Positions 49,243 through 49,296 of a stretch of 49,296 nucleotides of DNA are shown here, in pieces; position 1 is the stretch's first letter; each line of letters opens with the position of its first letter. Origin of the DNA: Gemmatimonadota bacterium (GTDB lineage Bacteria; Gemmatimonadota; Gemmatimonadetes; Longimicrobiales; Gaopeijiaceae). The DNA lies in NCBI GenBank assembly GCA_028874985.1, contig JAPPGI010000027.1, forward strand, positions 1 to 49,296. Direction: 5' to 3'. Made by a program: the position numbers and the translations under genes. The notes beneath the pieces are model-generated. The model worked only from the letters and a program-made list of their open reading frames with translations. It was not told where the DNA came from and searched no databases.

Positions 49243-49296
49243 TGTCAATCGGCACGTAAAATGTCCCGGTTATCGGCATGGAAAATGTCCCGGTTC
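49243..49296 (+). mobile_element. Probable end of an IS21-family element (cut by window edge)
   Basis: Starts with TG and contains two copies of a 24-bp unit (49249-49272 and 49273-49296), each with the core AAAATGTCCCGGTT; they differ at three positions. Multiple terminal repeats with the AAAATGTCCC core are characteristic of IS21-family ends. The body, with istA and istB, would lie beyond the right edge. Confidence 0.55.

Noticed and set aside
1-49296. tRNA, rRNA or riboswitch genes
   Set aside because: I saw no tRNA cloverleaf pattern, conserved rRNA stretch or recognised riboswitch core by eye. A covariance-model search was not possible, so small RNAs could be missed.

Overview
The window is a high-GC bacterial chromosome segment. 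It has dense, often 4-nt-overlapping operons, many lipoproteins and AxA-type signal peptides, outer-membrane-type beta-barrels ending in Phe, and several 6-bladed beta-propeller lipoproteins whose N-terminal wording (TIGDTT.VRTL) I associate with Gemmatimonadota. The protein at 33184-34083, with its start CRRCERWNL, also looks like one common in that phylum. I infer a Gemmatimonadota bacterium, probably an uncultured marine or host-associated lineage; this rests on family resemblance, not a search. I see no rRNA, tRNA or CRISPR array.

Left part (1-11.3 kb): accessory DNA. It holds a tyrosine recombinase (875-2038) abutting a decapitated, frameshifted beta-propeller gene (2111-2993), a nucleotidyltransferase-fold gene translationally coupled to an unknown small gene (3046-3929), and two intact tandem beta-propeller lipoproteins (3998-6559). 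Three reverse-strand genes follow. One joins an HsdR-N-like fold that has lost its E-x-K to a GreA/GreB C-terminal domain. One joins a degenerate isochorismatase-like fold to an IS5-type DUF772 region with a polybasic tail. One is an AlbA_2/Schlafen-like ATP-binding regulator.

Middle (11.3-34 kb): a TetR regulator with a readable promoter and operator leads a small membrane protein and a sterol-desaturase-type hydroxylase. Reverse-strand envelope genes follow: a DUF5777 barrel, an unknown exported protein, a large barrel at 15140-17401, and a beta-propeller lipoprotein. The most striking region is the tightly packed reverse-strand operon 30757->20036. It encodes a GNAT acetyltransferase, acyl/AMP ligase, class I HMG-CoA reductase, UbiA-type prenyltransferase, PEP-synthase-like phosphotransferase, DUF3419 (BtaA-like) SAM-dependent enzyme, phytol/dolichol-kinase-like integral membrane kinase and a TPR protein. 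Together they look like an isoprenoid/ether-lipid or other membrane-lipid assembly pathway that I do not recognise as described. A paralogue of the 15140-17401 barrel (31058-33187) and a remnant of a third copy lie just upstream of it.

Right part (34-49.3 kb): an ISL3 transposase fragment; a cytosolic GAF-PAS-kinase-receiver-winged-helix protein that puts a whole two-component system in one chain, followed by a SulP anion transporter; two divergent, paralogous nucleotide-transporter-like (Npt/Tlc) membrane proteins; and a five-gene operon (Sel1-repeat lipoprotein plus two ABC ATPase/permease pairs) closed by a hairpin terminator. Small lipoprotein and barrel genes come next. The last ~900 bp hold gene debris and, at the very edge, repeats typical of an IS21-family end, a motif partly mirrored near the left edge.
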